Positions 16,453 through 24,346 of a stretch of 32,950 nucleotides of DNA are shown piece after piece. Location: the NCBI GenBank assembly GCA_030684355.1, contig JAUXTN010000244.1, positions 1-32,950 of the forward strand, written 5' to 3'. The translations under genes and the position numbers were made by a program. The DNA comes from Pseudomonadota bacterium. GTDB taxonomy: Bacteria > Myxococcota_A > UBA796 > SXON01. The notes under the pieces were generated by a model. That model worked only from the letters and a program-made list of their open reading frames with translations, searched no databases and was not told the origin of the DNA. Every line of letters begins with the position of its first letter. Position 1 is the stretch's first letter.

Positions 16453-18299
16453 TACCCCGCCTGCCGCGCCACGAGGCGGGCGTACTCGCCGCCGGATGCC
16501 AGGAGCGCCGCGTGCGTGCCGCGCTCCACGACCCGGCCGCCCGCGAGGACCACGATGACGTCGGCGTCGCGGATGGTGGAGAGCCGGTGCGCCACGACGA
16601 AGGTGGTGCGCCCCTTCATCAGCCGTTCCAGGGCCTCCTGCACCAGCGCCTCGCTCTCGGCGTCGAGGTTGGACGTGGCCTCGTCGAGCAGGAGCACGGG
16701 CGCCCCGCGCAGGAGCGCGCGCGCGATGCAGATGCGCTGGCGCTGCCCGCCGGAGAGGCGCATGCCGAGCTCGTCGATGCGGGTGGCGTAGCCCTTCGGG
16801 AGCGCGCGGATGAAGGCGTCCGCGTTGGCGGCCTCGGCGGCGGCTTCCACCTGGGCGTCGGTGGCCTCGGGACGGCCGAAGCGGATGTTGGCCGCCACGG
16901 TGTCGTCGAACAGGAAGGGCTCCTGTGTCACCACCGCGACGTGGCGGCGCACCGAGGCGAGGGAGAGGTCGCGGAGGTCGACGCCGTCCCAACGCACGGC
17001 GCCGGTGGAGGGATCCCGCAGGCGCGGGAGCAGCGAGAGGAGCGTCGTCTTGCCGCTGCCGCTCGCCCCCACGATGGCGACGCGCTGGCCGGCCGACACG
17101 GTGAGCTGCACGCCGGAGACGACGTCGCCGTCGCCGTAGTCGAAGCCCACGCCGTCCAGGGTGATCGCGGCGGGGGCGTTCGCCACGATCAAGGGCTTGC
17201 CACCCCCCTCGGCCGCAGTGCGGTCGACGATCGCGGCGGGGGCGTCGAGGAGGCGGAAGACGCTCTCCGCGGAGGCGAGCGCGCGCTGGAGCAACGATTG
17301 GATGAGCGTGAGCCCCTTCAGCGGCTCGTTCATCAGGCCCAGTGCCACGAGAAATCCGAAGAGCTCGCCCGGTGCCAGCTCCCCGCGGAACACCTGGCCC
17401 CCGCCCACCCAGATGACCGCGCCCACGCCCAGCGCGGCGATCAGCTCGACCACGGGCCCCGGCAACAATTGCGCGGTCACGGCGCGGAGCTGCGCGAGGT
17501 GGTGGGCCTCGTTCAGCTCCCGGAAGCGGTCGCTCCGCTCCCCTTCCCCACCGAACACCTGTACGACGCGGATCCCCGCGAGCGTCTCCTGGGCGGTCGC
17601 GGCCATCGCGGCGCCGCCGTCGAGGGTGTCCCGCGACGCCGCCCGCACCCACTTGCCGAAGCGGTCGATGGGGAGCGCCACGAGCGGGAGCAGCACCACG
17701 GCGATGCCGGCGAGCCGCGGGTTCATCCAGAACGCGCTCGCGACGAGGCCGATCAGCGTGAGCGGCTTCTGGACGGCGGTCACCACGCCGCTCATCGCGT
17801 ACTGGAGGTTGTTGATGTCCGCGAGGAGGCGGGTCGTGCGCTCCCCCGAGGGCGTGCGTTGGTGCCACCCCACGTCCATCGCGAGGAGCTTGTCGAACAC
17901 GACCTGGCGCAGGTCGGTGACGATGCGCCACGAGATCGACCGGGTGAGCAGCCCGCGGCTGACGTTCACCGCGCCGTTGAGCGCGTAGAGCGCCACGACG
18001 CCGGGCGCGAGGAGCGCGAGCATCTGCGCATCCTTGCGGACGAGCACGTCGTCGAGGACCTTCTGGATGAGGAACACGAGCGCGCCGGGGAGCGCCGACG
18101 CCACGAGCACGAGGACGAACGAGAGCGCCAACTTGCCACGAAAAGGCTTGAAGAGGCGGACGAGGCGGACGACGTGGCTGGGTTGCGCGGGCGCGGGTTC
18201 CAGGGGGGGCCGGGGGGCGCTGTGCGCCCCCGGGCGGGGCGTTGCGGGGCTGGGCCCTGCCCCATGATCCCCGACCGTCGACACCTCCGGCGCGCTCAC
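16452..18299 (-). CDS. MsbA-type ABC exporter (fused membrane and ATPase domains)
   Basis: A 615-residue half-transporter. It has a Pro/Ala-rich N-terminal extension (1-40), six membrane helices (about 55-345), and an ATPase domain. The domain contains Walker A GASGSGKTT (Lys417), signature LSGGQRQR (about 515-522), Walker B VLLLDEATSNLD and the switch His in VVAHRLST. All catalytic residues are intact. The family flips lipids or lipid-linked glycans (MsbA is the lipid A flippase), peptides or drugs. The GTG start at 18299 overlaps the TGA of the upstream GT39-type gene. Sharing an operon with polyprenyl-phosphate mannose synthase and a GT39 transferase suggests a glycolipid or lipid-linked sugar as substrate (inference). 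MsbA itself is possible, given no other candidate in the window, but is not proved. Confidence 0.9.
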   Translation of the reverse strand: MSAPEVSTVGDHGAGPSPATPRPGAHSAPRPPLEPAPAQPSHVVRLVRLFKPFRGKLALSFVLVLVASALPGALVFLIQKVLDDVLVRKDAQMLALLAPGVVALYALNGAVNVSRGLLTRSISWRIVTDLRQVVFDKLLAMDVGWHQRTPSGERTTRLLADINNLQYAMSGVVTAVQKPLTLIGLVASAFWMNPRLAGIAVVLLPLVALPIDRFGKWVRAASRDTLDGGAAMAATAQETLAGIRVVQVFGGEGERSDRFRELNEAHHLAQLRAVTAQLLPGPVVELIAALGVGAVIWVGGGQVFRGELAPGELFGFLVALGLMNEPLKGLTLIQSLLQRALASAESVFRLLDAPAAIVDRTAAEGGGKPLIVANAPAAITLDGVGFDYGDGDVVSGVQLTVSAGQRVAIVGASGSGKTTLLSLLPRLRDPSTGAVRWDGVDLRDLSLASVRRHVAVVTQEPFLFDDTVAANIRFGRPEATDAQVEAAAEAANADAFIRALPKGYATRIDELGMRLSGGQRQRICIARALLRGAPVLLLDEATSNLDAESEALVQEALERLMKGRTTFVVAHRLSTIRDADVIVVLAGGRVVERGTHAALLASGGEYARLVARQAG

Positions 18300-19753
18300 T
18301 TGGGCGCCTCTTCTGCCGCTGACCGCCGCGGGCCGCACCCACGCACGGGGACCACCTGCCAACGCTCGATCGGCGCGCCGTCGATATCGCGCTCGCTCAC
18401 GACGTTCGAGGAGCCACGATCCGCGCAGAAGCGGTCGGTGGGGAGGGTGTCTCCACCGCGCGCGCGCCGCACGAACAGGGCGGACTCGGCCCAGCGGGTG
18501 GGCCAGAGATCGTACTGGTCCGCGCGGGCGACGCCGGGGAGCGCGTAGGTCTCCAGGCCCTCGTAGTAGCGGATCAGCGCGGCCTCCTGGTAGCGCTCCG
18601 TGTACACCGGCTCGATGCCCCACGCCTGCACGCTCTCCGCGAGGTCGCGGCCGACGCCGAGGCGCGCCGTGGGGTCACGCGGGAAGTCCACGAGCGGCAT
18701 GTAGAGGTGCACCGCCACCAACGCCGAGAGCACGGCGCCGAAGCCCGCGCCGAGCCAGGCCGCGCGACGCACCCGGCCGGTCGCCCGGGACAACCCCACC
18801 GCCACGCCGAGCCACGCCGGCGCCGCCCAATTCGGCTCGCCCCGCGCGAGCATGGCCGCCAACGTGAAGAACGCGACGACCGGGAGGCTGGTCCACCACG
18901 ACAGGCGATCCGTGGCGTCGCCGCGCCACCCCTTGGTCCAGAAGCCGATCGCGGCGCCGAAGAGCACCGGGCTGACCAGGCCGGCCTGGGCGCCGACGAA
19001 CTCCAGCGCGCCGAGCACGCCGGGCGCCGTGCTGCTCGTGGCACCCGTGACACCCCCCGCTCCAATGACACCGCTGCCGAGCCCGTGGCCGAGCTGGAAC
19101 CGCACGGAGATCCAGTCGTGCTGCGCGTTCCAGAGGAGGTTGGGCGCGAGGAGCCCCAGGGTGACCGCCACGCCGGGGAGCATCGCCCGCCACTGCCGCG
19201 GCGCCCCGAGGAACAGCAGCGGCCAGATGCCCCACCCGGTGTACTTGCACAGGCCCGCCAGCCCCGCGCCGACCCCGGCGAGGAGCCAATTGCCCCGGTA
19301 GGCGCCGGCCAGCGCGAGCGCCCAGCCGGCCAACATCGGCGCGTCGGGTGTCGCGAGCACGCCGCCGAGCGTGTAGAGCGGCATGGACGCCAGGATCAGC
19401 ACGAGCAACCAGCGGTCCCGCGCGAACGGCAACAGCGCCGCCACCGCCAACGTGCCCGCCAACACCGGCCCCGCGCGCACGCCGAGCGACGTGGCCCCGA
19501 AGAGCTTCGCGAACGGGGCGATGACCCAGGCGATGCCGGGGGCGTGGTCGTAGTACCCGGCGGCGAGCCGCTCGGACCACGTCCAATAGTAGGCCTCGTC
19601 CTCTACGATCCCGGTGGTGCCGGCGAGGACGAGGCGGCCGACGAGCACCAGCGCCAGGAGGAGGATCGGCCCGACCCAATCGCGCGTGGCCACGGGGGAT
19701 TCGCCGGTGACCGGCGATGACACGGGCGGCGAGGACACGGGCGGCGATGACAT
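18296..19753 (-). CDS. GT39/ArnT-type membrane glycosyltransferase
   Basis: A 485-residue polytopic protein of the PMT/ArnT (GT-C) superfamily. After a short cytoplasmic tail with a repeated SSPPV motif and the first helix (about 28-45), it has the catalytic acidic motif TGIVEDEAYYWTWSERL (about 47-63; Glu51-Asp52-Glu53) in the first outer loop. Then come YYDHAPGIAWVIAPFAKLFG and about ten further helices, the usual order for lipid A or protein glycosyltransferases that use polyprenyl-phosphate sugars. The soluble C-terminal region (about 360-485) is periplasmic. The ATG shares one base with the stop of the upstream GT2 gene (TGATG), and its own stop overlaps the ABC exporter start (GTGA). 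The acceptor (lipid A, glycan or protein) cannot be told from the sequence. Confidence 0.85.
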   Translation of the reverse strand: MSSPPVSSPPVSSPVTGESPVATRDWVGPILLLALVLVGRLVLAGTTGIVEDEAYYWTWSERLAAGYYDHAPGIAWVIAPFAKLFGATSLGVRAGPVLAGTLAVAALLPFARDRWLLVLILASMPLYTLGGVLATPDAPMLAGWALALAGAYRGNWLLAGVGAGLAGLCKYTGWGIWPLLFLGAPRQWRAMLPGVAVTLGLLAPNLLWNAQHDWISVRFQLGHGLGSGVIGAGGVTGATSSTAPGVLGALEFVGAQAGLVSPVLFGAAIGFWTKGWRGDATDRLSWWTSLPVVAFFTLAAMLARGEPNWAAPAWLGVAVGLSRATGRVRRAAWLGAGFGAVLSALVAVHLYMPLVDFPRDPTARLGVGRDLAESVQAWGIEPVYTERYQEAALIRYYEGLETYALPGVARADQYDLWPTRWAESALFVRRARGGDTLPTDRFCADRGSSNVVSERDIDGAPIERWQVVPVRGCGPRRSAAEEAPK

Positions 19754-19754
19754 C
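19716..19754. repeat. 15-bp tandem repeat at the GT39 N-terminus
   Basis: Two 15-base units (GATGACACGGGCGGC and GAGGACACGGGCGGC, one difference) and a partial third copy, running into the start codon of the GT39-type gene. They encode the SSPPV repeat of the cytoplasmic tail. Confidence 0.8.
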
Positions 19755-20430
19755 ACAACCTCAACCCGGGTACGCGCCACGCCGCCTCGACCGCGATGCC
19801 CCAGCTCATCTTCGAGGCCCCCGCCCGGCGCTCCGTGAACACGATCGGCACCTCTACGATCCGCGCCCCAAGCTGGTGGGCGCGCCACGTGGCCTCGACC
19901 TGGAACGCGTAGCCGTCCGCGTGGAGGGTGGCCGGGTTGACCTTGGCGAGCGTCCCCGCGCGCCACGCCTTGAACCCGCCGGTGAGGTCCCGGTGCGGGA
20001 CGCCGAGCCAGCCCCGCGCGTAGGTGCTGCCGAAGCGGGAGAGCGCGCGCCGGCCGAGCCCCCACGCGACCGTGCCGCCGCCCTCGACCCAGCGGGAGCC
20101 GAGCACGAGATCCGCCCCCGCGAGCGCGGCCAGGAGGCGCGGCAGGTCGGCGGGATCGTGGGAGAGGTCGGCGTCCATCTGCACGATGGGATCGAAGCCC
20201 TCGGCCAGCACCCGCGCGAAGCCGTCGCGGTAGGCGGGGCCGAGCCCGCGCGGGCCGACACGGCGCAGCACCACGGCGTCCGCGGCCTCGGCGGCGGCGG
20301 CGGTGCCGTCCGGCGAGGCGTCATCGACCACCAGGACGTGGACCCCGGGCAGGGCGTCGCGGAGGGCGCGCACGAGGGGCCCGATATTCTCGGCCTCGTT
20401 GTAGGTGGGGACGACGACGGCGGCGGGCAT
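19753..20430 (-). CDS. Polyprenyl-phosphate mannose synthase-like GT2 (DPM1 type)
   Basis: A 225-residue GT2 enzyme. It has VVVPTYNEAENIGPLV (5-20), VLVVDDASPDGT (32-43), the metal-binding QMDADLSHDP (84-93; Asp86 and Asp88), LTGGFKAWR and the late SKMS motif near residue 210. These are the landmarks of dolichol/polyprenyl-phosphate mannose or glucose synthases. The enzyme moves a hexose from GDP or UDP onto a polyprenyl phosphate on the cytoplasmic face. There is no C-terminal membrane helix, as in the soluble-type family members. In context it makes the lipid-linked donor that the adjacent GT39 and perhaps the GT87 at 12728 use. It starts 12 bases after the cyclophilin gene's stop. Confidence 0.88.
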   Translation of the reverse strand: MPAAVVVPTYNEAENIGPLVRALRDALPGVHVLVVDDASPDGTAAAAEAADAVVLRRVGPRGLGPAYRDGFARVLAEGFDPIVQMDADLSHDPADLPRLLAALAGADLVLGSRWVEGGGTVAWGLGRRALSRFGSTYARGWLGVPHRDLTGGFKAWRAGTLAKVNPATLHADGYAFQVEATWRAHQLGARIVEVPIVFTERRAGASKMSWGIAVEAAWRVPGLRL

Positions 20431-20442
20431 GGGACCGCTACG

Positions 20443-21033
20443 CTACTGCACCGAGATGACGACGCGATCGAGGACGATGGGGGGCGTCGGGCGATCCCCC
20501 TCGTCACGCGGCGCGTTGGCGATGCGCTTGACGACCTCGGGGTTCCCGCAGTCCCCGAACACCGTGTGCTTGCCGTTGAGGTGCGGCGCGGGCGCGTCGG
20601 TGATGAAGAACTGGGAGCCGTTGGTGTCGGGGCCGCGGTTGGCCATCGCAAGGAGCCCGCTGCGCTCGAAGCGGTTCTTGTCGCCGCCCTCGTCCGCGAA
20701 GGTGTAGCCGGGGCCGCCGGAGCCGTCCCCGAGGGGATCGCCGCCCTGGATCATGAACTCGGGGATGACGCGGTGGAACACGGTGCCGGTGTAGAGCGGG
20801 CGGCGCGTGGGCTGGCCGGTGGCGGGGTCGGTCCACCCGCGCTTGCCCTGCGCCAATTCGACGAAGTTGCGCACGGTGTCGGGCGCCTGCTCGTGGCGCA
20901 GGATGCACCGGATGTCGCCGAGGTCGGTCTCGAAGGTGGCGATGAACACGCGGTTGGGCGGCGGGCCCCACGGGCGCGCCTGCGCGGTGGCGACGAAGCC
21001 CATGGCCACCAGGGCGAAGGAGAGGAGACGCAT
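20443..21033 (-). CDS. Secreted cyclophilin-type peptidyl-prolyl isomerase
   Basis: A 196-residue protein with a signal peptide (about 1-19, ending TAQA) and a cyclophilin fold. Visible motifs are FHRVIPEFMIQGGDP (86-100, including the catalytic Arg and the Phe-Met-Gln face), the GSGGPGY insert, MANRGPDTNGSQFFIT (about 130-145) and GKHTVFG (about 153-159). Cyclophilins speed up isomerisation of Xaa-Pro bonds in proteins, here in the periplasm. The first gene of the minus operon, it leads the glycosyltransferases and the ABC exporter. Its start is only 29 bases from the divergent CotH gene, so their promoters must be compact or overlap coding DNA. Confidence 0.92.
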   Translation of the reverse strand: MRLLSFALVAMGFVATAQARPWGPPPNRVFIATFETDLGDIRCILRHEQAPDTVRNFVELAQGKRGWTDPATGQPTRRPLYTGTVFHRVIPEFMIQGGDPLGDGSGGPGYTFADEGGDKNRFERSGLLAMANRGPDTNGSQFFITDAPAPHLNGKHTVFGDCGNPEVVKRIANAPRDEGDRPTPPIVLDRVVISVQ

Positions 21034-21062
21034 CCGGGCTGGTTACCTCGTTAGGCTCCGCC

Positions 21063-22748
21063 ATGCTCCTCCTGGCCGCGCTCCTCGCCTGCACCGCGCC
21101 CGCGATCGACACGGACGTGCCGGATCCGGACGAGCCCCCCGGGGACACCGACGGGGACACCGACCCCGAGGTCATCGGGCCCGCGCCGGACGACACGGGC
21201 GAGCCCGACCCGGACACGGAGGACGCCGACGGCTGCAAGGGCGTCTACGACCCCGACACCCTCCAGGCGTTCGAGATCGAGATCGCGCCCGAGGAGTGGG
21301 CGGAGCTCGAGGCCGACTACGCCGCCGGGGAGAAGGACTACCACCCGATCGTGTTCCGCTACGGGGACGAGGTCGTGGGCGACGCGATGATCCGCCTCAA
21401 GGGGAACCCCGGGTTCTCCTGGTTCATCGACAAGATGCAGTTCGTCATCGCGTTCAACGAGGTGGACGACGCCGGGCGGTTCCACGGCCTGCGGAAGCTC
21501 TCGCTGGACGCCTCGTGGTACGAGCCCACGCTCGTGCGCGACCGCGTGGCCTGGCAGGTCATCCGCCGCGAGGGAAGCCTGCCGTTTGCGTGCGCCAACA
21601 GCGCCACGCTCACGATCAACGGCGACTACTACGGCGCCTACACCAACGTCGAGTACCTCGACCACGAGTGGCTGGAGCGCAGCTTCGGCCGCGAGGACGC
21701 CGTCGGCACCCTCTGGAAGTACGGCACGGACCCCGTCGCCAACGAGGAGGCCTCCTTCGGCGCGGCGATCGCGCGGATGAACGACACGACGGACCCCACC
21801 GCGCTCGCCGAGCTCGGCGACCTCGACGAGTGGCTCACCGCCTGGGCCGCCGAGGCCGTGCTGGGCGACGACGACGGCTACTGGTGCTGCAACCACAACT
21901 ACTACCTCTACGAGCACCCCACCCGCGGCATCCTCTACGTCCCGTGGGACCTCGACGACGCCTTCGACGTGCAGGGCTACGACGTCGATCCCATCGAGGG
22001 GTACGCGGCCGGGGCCGCCATCGGCCTCTTCGACCAGCCCCACTTCCGCGCGCTCACCGCGGACCCCGTGCTGGGCCCCAGGTACGTCGACGCCGTCGAG
22101 GCCATGAACGCCGCGATGGACCCCACGACGACCATCGCGGACATCGACGCCTGGGAGGCCCAGGTCGCGAGCGCCTTGCAGGCCGATCCAAACCGGAGCG
22201 TCGGGTGGGAGGAGCACGTGGCCTCGACCGAGCGGATGCGCGCGTGGGTGCGGCAGCGGCACGCCTACGTCGAGAGCTGGGTGGCCTGCCAGCGCGGCGG
22301 TACCGACGACAGCGACGGCGATGGCACGCCGGTGTGCGCCGATCCAAACGACGCCGACGCCACCGTGCACCCCGGGGCGACCGAGGCCTGCAACGGCGTG
22401 GACGACGACGCCGACGGCTGGATCGACGATCCGGCCTCCCTCGAGGGCGAAGCCTGCGACGACTGCATCCGCCACGACTTCGACGAGCGCCACTTCGCGT
22501 TCTGCCGGTGGCCGCGCACCAACGCCGATGCCGAGGCCAACTGCGAGGCCCGCGGGGGCACGTTGACCGCGGCCCAATCGACCGGCGAGTACTACGTCTA
22601 CTTCTTCTACACGTGGCCGGTGCGCGAGGCGTGGTGGACCGCCGCGAGCACCGGCGTCGCCCGGTGCGGGGCGTGGGACGAGGCGAGCTTCAGCAACACG
22701 ATGGCGCCGTGCTCGGAGGAGCACCCGAGCGTGTGCGCGCTGCCGTGA
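21063..22748 (+). CDS. CotH-like lipoprotein with MopE-type motif and C-type-lectin-like tail
   Basis: A 561-residue lipoprotein. It has a short signal and lipobox (LAALLAC, Cys10), then an Asp/Pro-rich linker (11-55). The CotH kinase-like domain (about 62-410) includes GDYYGAYTNVEYLDHEWLER (in the middle) and the family's VPWDLDDAFD (293-302). A DxDGDG/ACNGVDDDADG segment (about 418-458) matches the MopE-type metal-binding motif of myxobacterial secreted proteins. The final domain (464-561) has C-type-lectin-like spacing, with FCRWPRTNADAEANCEARGG and CALP at the end. CotH proteins are protein kinases in Bacillus spore coats; in other bacteria most are unassigned. The lectin domain is nearly duplicated at 27210-27506. 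No ribosome site is obvious. Confidence 0.85.
   Translation: MLLLAALLACTAPAIDTDVPDPDEPPGDTDGDTDPEVIGPAPDDTGEPDPDTEDADGCKGVYDPDTLQAFEIEIAPEEWAELEADYAAGEKDYHPIVFRYGDEVVGDAMIRLKGNPGFSWFIDKMQFVIAFNEVDDAGRFHGLRKLSLDASWYEPTLVRDRVAWQVIRREGSLPFACANSATLTINGDYYGAYTNVEYLDHEWLERSFGREDAVGTLWKYGTDPVANEEASFGAAIARMNDTTDPTALAELGDLDEWLTAWAAEAVLGDDDGYWCCNHNYYLYEHPTRGILYVPWDLDDAFDVQGYDVDPIEGYAAGAAIGLFDQPHFRALTADPVLGPRYVDAVEAMNAAMDPTTTIADIDAWEAQVASALQADPNRSVGWEEHVASTERMRAWVRQRHAYVESWVACQRGGTDDSDGDGTPVCADPNDADATVHPGATEACNGVDDDADGWIDDPASLEGEACDDCIRHDFDERHFAFCRWPRTNADAEANCEARGGTLTAAQSTGEYYVYFFYTWPVREAWWTAASTGVARCGAWDEASFSNTMAPCSEEHPSVCALP
22452..22748 (+). repeat. Lectin-domain repeat, copy 1
   Basis: 297 bp of the CotH gene's 3' end, matching 27210-27506 base for base with no gaps and only 11 mismatches (96.3% identity). 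Seven of the mismatches are silent codon changes and four give conservative replacements (Ile/Val, Glu/Asp, Ala/Ser, Met/Leu). Confidence 0.95.
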
Positions 22749-22751
22749 GGC

Positions 22752-22934
22752 CTAGCTACCCGCTCTTGCAGCGCGTTCGCAAGAACGGCGTTCCGGAGGC
22801 GGCTCCGCTTCGAGTACCTCGTCTTTGCGCTGGGCGCAAAAGCCCACGAGGAAACCGGTGTCGCCCGCCTCGCCGTCCGCTCGCGGGGGCTCCGCGACGA
22901 CACGGCACTCGATCGCGTGGCCGCGGGCCGGCAC
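22752..22934 (-). pseudogene. Scrap resembling a biotin carboxylase gene
   Basis: A short minus-strand frame (60 codons) closed upstream by an immediate TAA. It begins PARGHAIECRVVAEPP; RGHAIECR-x-x-AE is nearly identical to the conserved string of the biotin carboxylase C-terminal domain in acyl-CoA carboxylases. A GDTGFL string follows 15 residues later; in the full-length family a DTGF motif lies about 100 residues further on. The fragment lacks the ATP-grasp core and carries no start signal. I read it as a deleted remnant with an internal deletion, stranded between the CotH gene and the low-GC cassette. Chance similarity is possible but unlikely for a string of this length. Confidence 0.45.
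22765..22851. other. Run of four small inverted repeats
   Basis: In 87 bases there are four consecutive hairpin-forming repeats: CTTGC/GCAAG (22765-22783), GAAC/GTTC (22783-22793), CGGAG/CTCCG (22794-22807), and the longest, CCTCGT with inner TTTGCGC-TGG-GCGCAAA, closing with ACGAGG (22817-22851). The region lies where transcripts from the CotH gene and the cassette converge. No T-run follows. It could be a terminator cluster or a recombination-prone site. Confidence 0.4.
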
Positions 22935-22978
22935 TTACGGCGGTCTGGATGCCTCAGCCCGCGCCCGGCAGCATGCTT

Positions 22979-24346
22979 CTACGGATCCAAAAAGAGAAAA
23001 GCACGTGCCGACGATGACACTACCATGTCCGAGCGACCACTTCCGTTTAGGTCGACCGCCGCTCGCACTTCTCGGCCGAAGTGATCGATCGTACCGCCAT
23101 CGCCCTCCCAGGACACCTCGGAACAGGCAAGATCAAGGTTCCCGCTCAACGGACCGCGGAACCGGTACACTACGGGGGAACCCGTATTGCAGCTGGTCGA
23201 TCCCCCGCCGTACACGTCGCAGTCGGCCGCGGCCGCGCTTATTAGCAACTCGTCGAAGCCATCCCCGTCCACGTCTCCCGCGCTCGCCAAGGCGGAGCCG
23301 AGGTTAAGGTAGTCTTCCGTGCCTGTGACATAGGCGTTGGCCTCAGCAAGGTCGACGGGTCCACTTGCGGGGCCGTACACCACCCAGGCCCGTCCGCGCC
23401 GGATTCCAGCTCCGTCGCTCTCCCTGGCCCCCACGAGGACATCCGGATGGCCGTCGCCGTTGAAGTCGCCGGAACCGCCTGTGCGCCATCCGAGCGCCCC
23501 TTCGCCGTCAAACAACGCCTCTGCTTCGCCTTCGTCTCCCGAGGCGGGCGGGCCAATATAGAGACCGCTCCAGCTTCGGCTTGATACGAGGAAGTCTGCT
23601 AAGCCGTCGCCGTCGTGGTCCCCCGCGGATGCGACTCTAGGGACCTCCTCGGACCGCTCGTCCCCGAACTCCAGCATCGGGCCCGCATCCCACAACAGCA
23701 CGTCGCCTTCAAGGCGCGCGGGACTGAGAAGCACCACCGCGCCGTAGATACCCGTGGCGAGTTCGGAGACTCCGTCGCCATCCATATCGCCGACCCGGGC
23801 GTGCTCAGTTCCGATGCCCTCTCCCCGTACTTGAAGAAAAGCATCGCCTGGCCGGGTCGTGCCATCAACCGGTCCTAAGAACAGCAGAAGCTCGTCACGG
23901 CTGGTTGCCACAACAAGGTCTGTTTGCCCGTCGCCCGTGAAGTCCCCCTCCGCGGTCGCAGAGCGGACGTAGAGCGGATCGTCGTCCGGTGAGGGTACCA
24001 TCATTGTCCACGCTGGATCTGGACTTGGTGTCCCACTAAAGCTACGGCCCTCAAACAGGGAGATCCGGGCCTCGTCCACGATTCCCCAGGCTAGCAACTC
24101 ACTTCCGTCGTCCTGCCCATAAAGCCCGCTCGCGAACCCAGCCCCATACCAGCGTTCGCCTATCGAATCGAGCAGGCCCTCAGCGTCGTTGGCTTGTCGG
24201 GATTCCATCTCATCGCCGTCCGGACAGTCCGGCGCAGGAGCTGAGTCCTCCCCGGCCGTATCGTCAAGTACGTGCTGCCGTCCAGTTTCGGAGGTGACAA
24301 CTCCGGTCCCACACGCCATGAGCCCGAGAATGAAGGCGCCGCTCAT
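22979..24346 (-). CDS. FG-GAP (integrin-alpha-like) beta-propeller lipoprotein
   Basis: A 455-residue lipoprotein with a short signal and lipobox (GLMAC, Cys12) and an acidic linker. It has seven repeating blades, six of which show the calcium loop D-x-[DN]-G-[DS]-G: Asp135, 187, 243, 294, 358 and 432. A degenerate first blade lies near 78-89. This is a complete seven-bladed FG-GAP propeller, a fold that mostly serves extracellular protein or glycan binding. The ATG at 24346 overlaps the TGA of the upstream gene (ATGA), making it the last gene of a three-gene minus-strand cassette. Base composition is clearly lower in GC than in neighbouring operons, with A/T-ending codons more frequent, suggesting acquisition by transfer. 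Confidence 0.85.
   Translation of the reverse strand: MSGAFILGLMACGTGVVTSETGRQHVLDDTAGEDSAPAPDCPDGDEMESRQANDAEGLLDSIGERWYGAGFASGLYGQDDGSELLAWGIVDEARISLFEGRSFSGTPSPDPAWTMMVPSPDDDPLYVRSATAEGDFTGDGQTDLVVATSRDELLLFLGPVDGTTRPGDAFLQVRGEGIGTEHARVGDMDGDGVSELATGIYGAVVLLSPARLEGDVLLWDAGPMLEFGDERSEEVPRVASAGDHDGDGLADFLVSSRSWSGLYIGPPASGDEGEAEALFDGEGALGWRTGGSGDFNGDGHPDVLVGARESDGAGIRRGRAWVVYGPASGPVDLAEANAYVTGTEDYLNLGSALASAGDVDGDGFDELLISAAAADCDVYGGGSTSCNTGSPVVYRFRGPLSGNLDLACSEVSWEGDGGTIDHFGREVRAAVDLNGSGRSDMVVSSSARAFLFLDP

Noticed and set aside
22749..22978. Integron attC-type site beside the cassette
   Set aside because: Hairpins are present, but I found no paired GTTRRRY and RYYYAAC core sites, and there is no integrase.
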